From Streptomyces sp. SID14436 (GTDB lineage: Bacteria; Actinomycetota; Actinomycetes; Streptomycetales; Streptomycetaceae), in the NCBI RefSeq assembly GCF_010548465.1, contig NZ_JAAGMD010000234.1, positions 1 to 43,341 on the forward strand: a DNA stretch of 43,341 nucleotides. The letters run 5' to 3'. Below, in pieces: positions 41,857-43,341 of the stretch (its first letter is position 1; each line of letters starts with the position of its first letter). The translations under genes and the position numbers were made by a program. The notes under the pieces are model-generated. The model saw only the letters and a list, made by a program, of their open reading frames with translations. It was not told the origin of the DNA and did not search any database.

Positions 41857-42729
41857 ATGCATCAGAGGGCGGCGCCCACCGCGCCTCCCTTCCGACGAGG
41901 AGAAGAACCCCTGGGCAAGCGACAGCCCGAAGGCCCGCCGCCCGCACCCGCGGTGCAGCGCATCCGACTGCGCTACACCAAGCGCGGCCGCCTCCGGTTC
42001 ACCAGCCACCGTGACTTCCAGCGGGCCTTCGAGCGTGCCCTGCGCCGCGCCGAGGTACCGATGGCGTACTCCGCGGGCTTCACCCCGCACCCCAAGGTGT
42101 CGTACGCCAATGCCGCACCCACCGGCACGGGCAGCGAGGCGGAGTTCCTGGAGATCGCGCTCACCGAGCCGCGCGAACCCGAGCGGCTCAGGGCCCTTCT
42201 CGACGATTCGATGCCGGCCGGCCTCGACATCATCGAGGCGGTGGAGGCCCGCACCCCGGGCCTGGCCGACCGGCTCACGGCTTCGGTGTGGGAGCTGCGG
42301 CTGGACGGTGTCGCTCCCGAGGACGCCCGCCGTGCGGTGGACGCCTTCGAGGCGGCCGGGACGGTGGAGGTGCAGCGCCGGACCAAGAACGGCATGCGCA
42401 CCTTCGACGCCCGTTCCGCGGTCGTCGCCCTGGAGAGCGTGGAAACGCACACCTCTTCGGCCGATAGGCCGAGCGACCGGCCCTGTGCGATACTGCGGCT
42501 GGTTGTTCGGCACGTGACGCCTGCCGTACGACCCGACGACGTCCTGTCCGGTCTCCGCGCCGTGGCCGACCTGGCGCCGCCGGTCCCCGCAGCGGTGACC
42601 AGGCTGGCGCAGGGGCTGCTCGATGAAGAGACCGGCACGGTGACCGACCCGCTCGCGCCCGACCGCGAGGCAGCAGTGACCGAGCCGCAACCGGCCGGCG
42701 CCACTGCCGCCGCGACGGCGCCGGTGTAA
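41857..42729 (+). CDS. TIGR03936/DUF2344 protein, partner of the radical SAM protein
   Basis: A protein of about 290 residues with the family core RIRLRYTKRGRLRFTSHRDFQRAFERALRRAEVPMAYS and GFTPHPKVSYANAAPTGTGSEAEFLEIALTE. In many bacteria it is fused to or adjacent to TIGR03960 proteins; here two genes lie between. The role is unknown. The start is uncertain: ATG 41857 has no ribosome binding site, whereas CTG 41911 (giving MGKRQPEGPPPAP) sits six bases after GAGGAGAAG and nearer to the conserved region. The Ala/Pro-rich C-terminus is not conserved. The gene precedes the RNase E/G gene, as in related genomes. Confidence 0.85.
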   Translation: MHQRAAPTAPPFRRGEEPLGKRQPEGPPPAPAVQRIRLRYTKRGRLRFTSHRDFQRAFERALRRAEVPMAYSAGFTPHPKVSYANAAPTGTGSEAEFLEIALTEPREPERLRALLDDSMPAGLDIIEAVEARTPGLADRLTASVWELRLDGVAPEDARRAVDAFEAAGTVEVQRRTKNGMRTFDARSAVVALESVETHTSSADRPSDRPCAILRLVVRHVTPAVRPDDVLSGLRAVADLAPPVPAAVTRLAQGLLDEETGTVTDPLAPDREAAVTEPQPAGATAAATAPV

Positions 42730-42990
42730 GGAAGGTCCCGCGTAGGGACGGACGTCGTAGCGCCGCCCTCGTACCTCGGGAGCCACCTGGGTCGGGCAGC
42801 GCACCGACCAGAAGACTTTCGCCAGGCCGTGCGCATTCGGTGTACGGAACCGGCGAGACAGGACACAGAGAGCTCCCGTGCGGCGCCCGCGCCCCGGACG
42901 GCGGCCATCGCGCATCGCGCGGGCCGTGGACGTCACCGGCATCGCCGGACCAGGTGCGGCGCCCGGGAGCCTGACGGGAGAAACGCCCGC
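42730..42990 (+). other. 261-bp leader/intergenic region before rne
   Basis: No gene is seen here. A 12-bp direct repeat GTGCGGCGCCCG occurs at 42878-42889 and 42954-42965, and a weak GTCCC/GGGAC hairpin lies just after the DUF2344 stop. A long leader would fit the known autoregulation of RNase E messages in other bacteria, but this is not shown here. Confidence 0.5.
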
Positions 42991-43341
42991 ATGCTCGAAC
43001 CGACCGAGCCCACTCAGGGCTCCGAACAGAACACCCCCAGCGACACCCTGCCGCCGCGTCGGCGCAGGCGTGCCGCGTCGCGCCCCGCGGGACCGCCCGC
43101 CGGGACGTCCGACAGCACTGCGGAGACCGTGGCGCCCGTGGCGGCCACCGGCCCGTCCGAGCCCGAGGCGGACCAGGAGGATACCGAGGCCGTAGCGGCC
43201 GAGGAGACCCCGGTCGCCGACGCCGGGACGTCCGAGGCGCCCGCCGAGGCACCGGAAGACGCCGCTCCGCGCCGTCGCCGCCGAGTGGTCCGCCGCGCTG
43301 CGGCGCCCGCCGGTGCGCCCGAGTCGGCGGAGGCCGCCGAG
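42991..43341 (+). CDS. rne: Ribonuclease E/G (N-terminal part, runs off the window)
   Basis: The first 117 codons of an open frame that continues past the window end. ATG 42991 follows GACGGGAGAAA. The visible part is the low-complexity extension typical of streptomycete RNase ES: MLEPTEPTQGSEQNTPSD, then an RRRRR patch (about 23-27), an Ala/Glu/Pro-rich acidic stretch and a second basic patch (PRRRRRVVRRAA, about 93-104). The catalytic S1 and DNase-I-like domains lie outside the window, so the name rests on this start, the synteny behind DUF2344 and family knowledge. Confidence 0.85.
   Translation, partial: MLEPTEPTQGSEQNTPSDTLPPRRRRRAASRPAGPPAGTSDSTAETVAPVAATGPSEPEADQEDTEAVAAEETPVADAGTSEAPAEAPEDAAPRRRRRVVRRAAAPAGAPESAEAAE

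Overview
The window is chromosomal DNA from a high-GC actinobacterium, almost certainly a Streptomyces. The evidence is strong GC bias at third codon positions, frequent GTG starts, leaderless promoters, and a gene order (rpiB-nei ... tig-clpP1-clpP2-clpX ... valS-folC-DUF4233-ndk-mreBCD-mrdA-rodA ... rne) that I recognise as the conserved actinobacterial clp/mre block. No database search was possible, so names rest on motifs, length and gene order.

Layout. Positions 1-7730 are ordinary chromosome. They hold a decayed LPXTG-anchor remnant, rpiB, a 12-unit 9-bp minisatellite, a Nei-type DNA glycosylase, an Eis-like acetyltransferase, a membrane-anchored PP2C phosphatase, a RelA/SpoT-type HD hydrolase, an acyltransferase-3 membrane protein, a 0.64 kb gene-free stretch, a small membrane protein and a DUF1330 protein. 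Positions 7816-17859 form a complete 10.0 kb pSAM2-like actinomycete integrative and conjugative element (AICE) inserted in the 3' end of a tRNA-Gly(UCC) gene and bounded by 43-bp direct repeats. Positions 17861-43341 return to the core chromosome: tRNA-Gly, tRNA-Pro, the trigger factor/Clp protease cluster, valS, folC, ndk, the mre/rodA cell-shape operon, a CYTH-CHAD protein, a TIGR03960 radical-SAM protein, an unusual repeat-built membrane protein, its DUF2344 partner, and the start of RNase E/G.

The AICE. Int and Xis drive integration and excision. RepSA is a rolling-circle (HUH) initiator. A FtsK/TraB-type translocase with several small Spd-like membrane proteins would move double-stranded DNA between mycelia. 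At its left side are an HTH-DUF5919 regulator and a Nudix protein (the pSAM2 immunity factor Pif is also a Nudix protein), convergent with an HD hydrolase. Inside the transfer operon is a diguanylate cyclase (GGDEF) gene. It is bracketed by two copies of a roughly 90-bp intercistronic segment that folds into a hairpin with compensatory stem changes, a shared bulged A and a conserved loop. This is the best candidate here for an undescribed regulatory RNA element or gene-cassette boundary. The element also replaces the tRNA 3' end with a version that encodes CCA, which the displaced host end lacks, and carries a diverged but structurally conserved copy of the host terminator.

The core genes form functional groups: protein folding and degradation (tig, clpP1, clpP2, clpX, with a ClgR-like box before clpP1), cell-wall elongation and sporulation shape (mreB, mreC, mreD, mrdA, rodA), and translation, folate and nucleotide supply (valS, folC, ndk).
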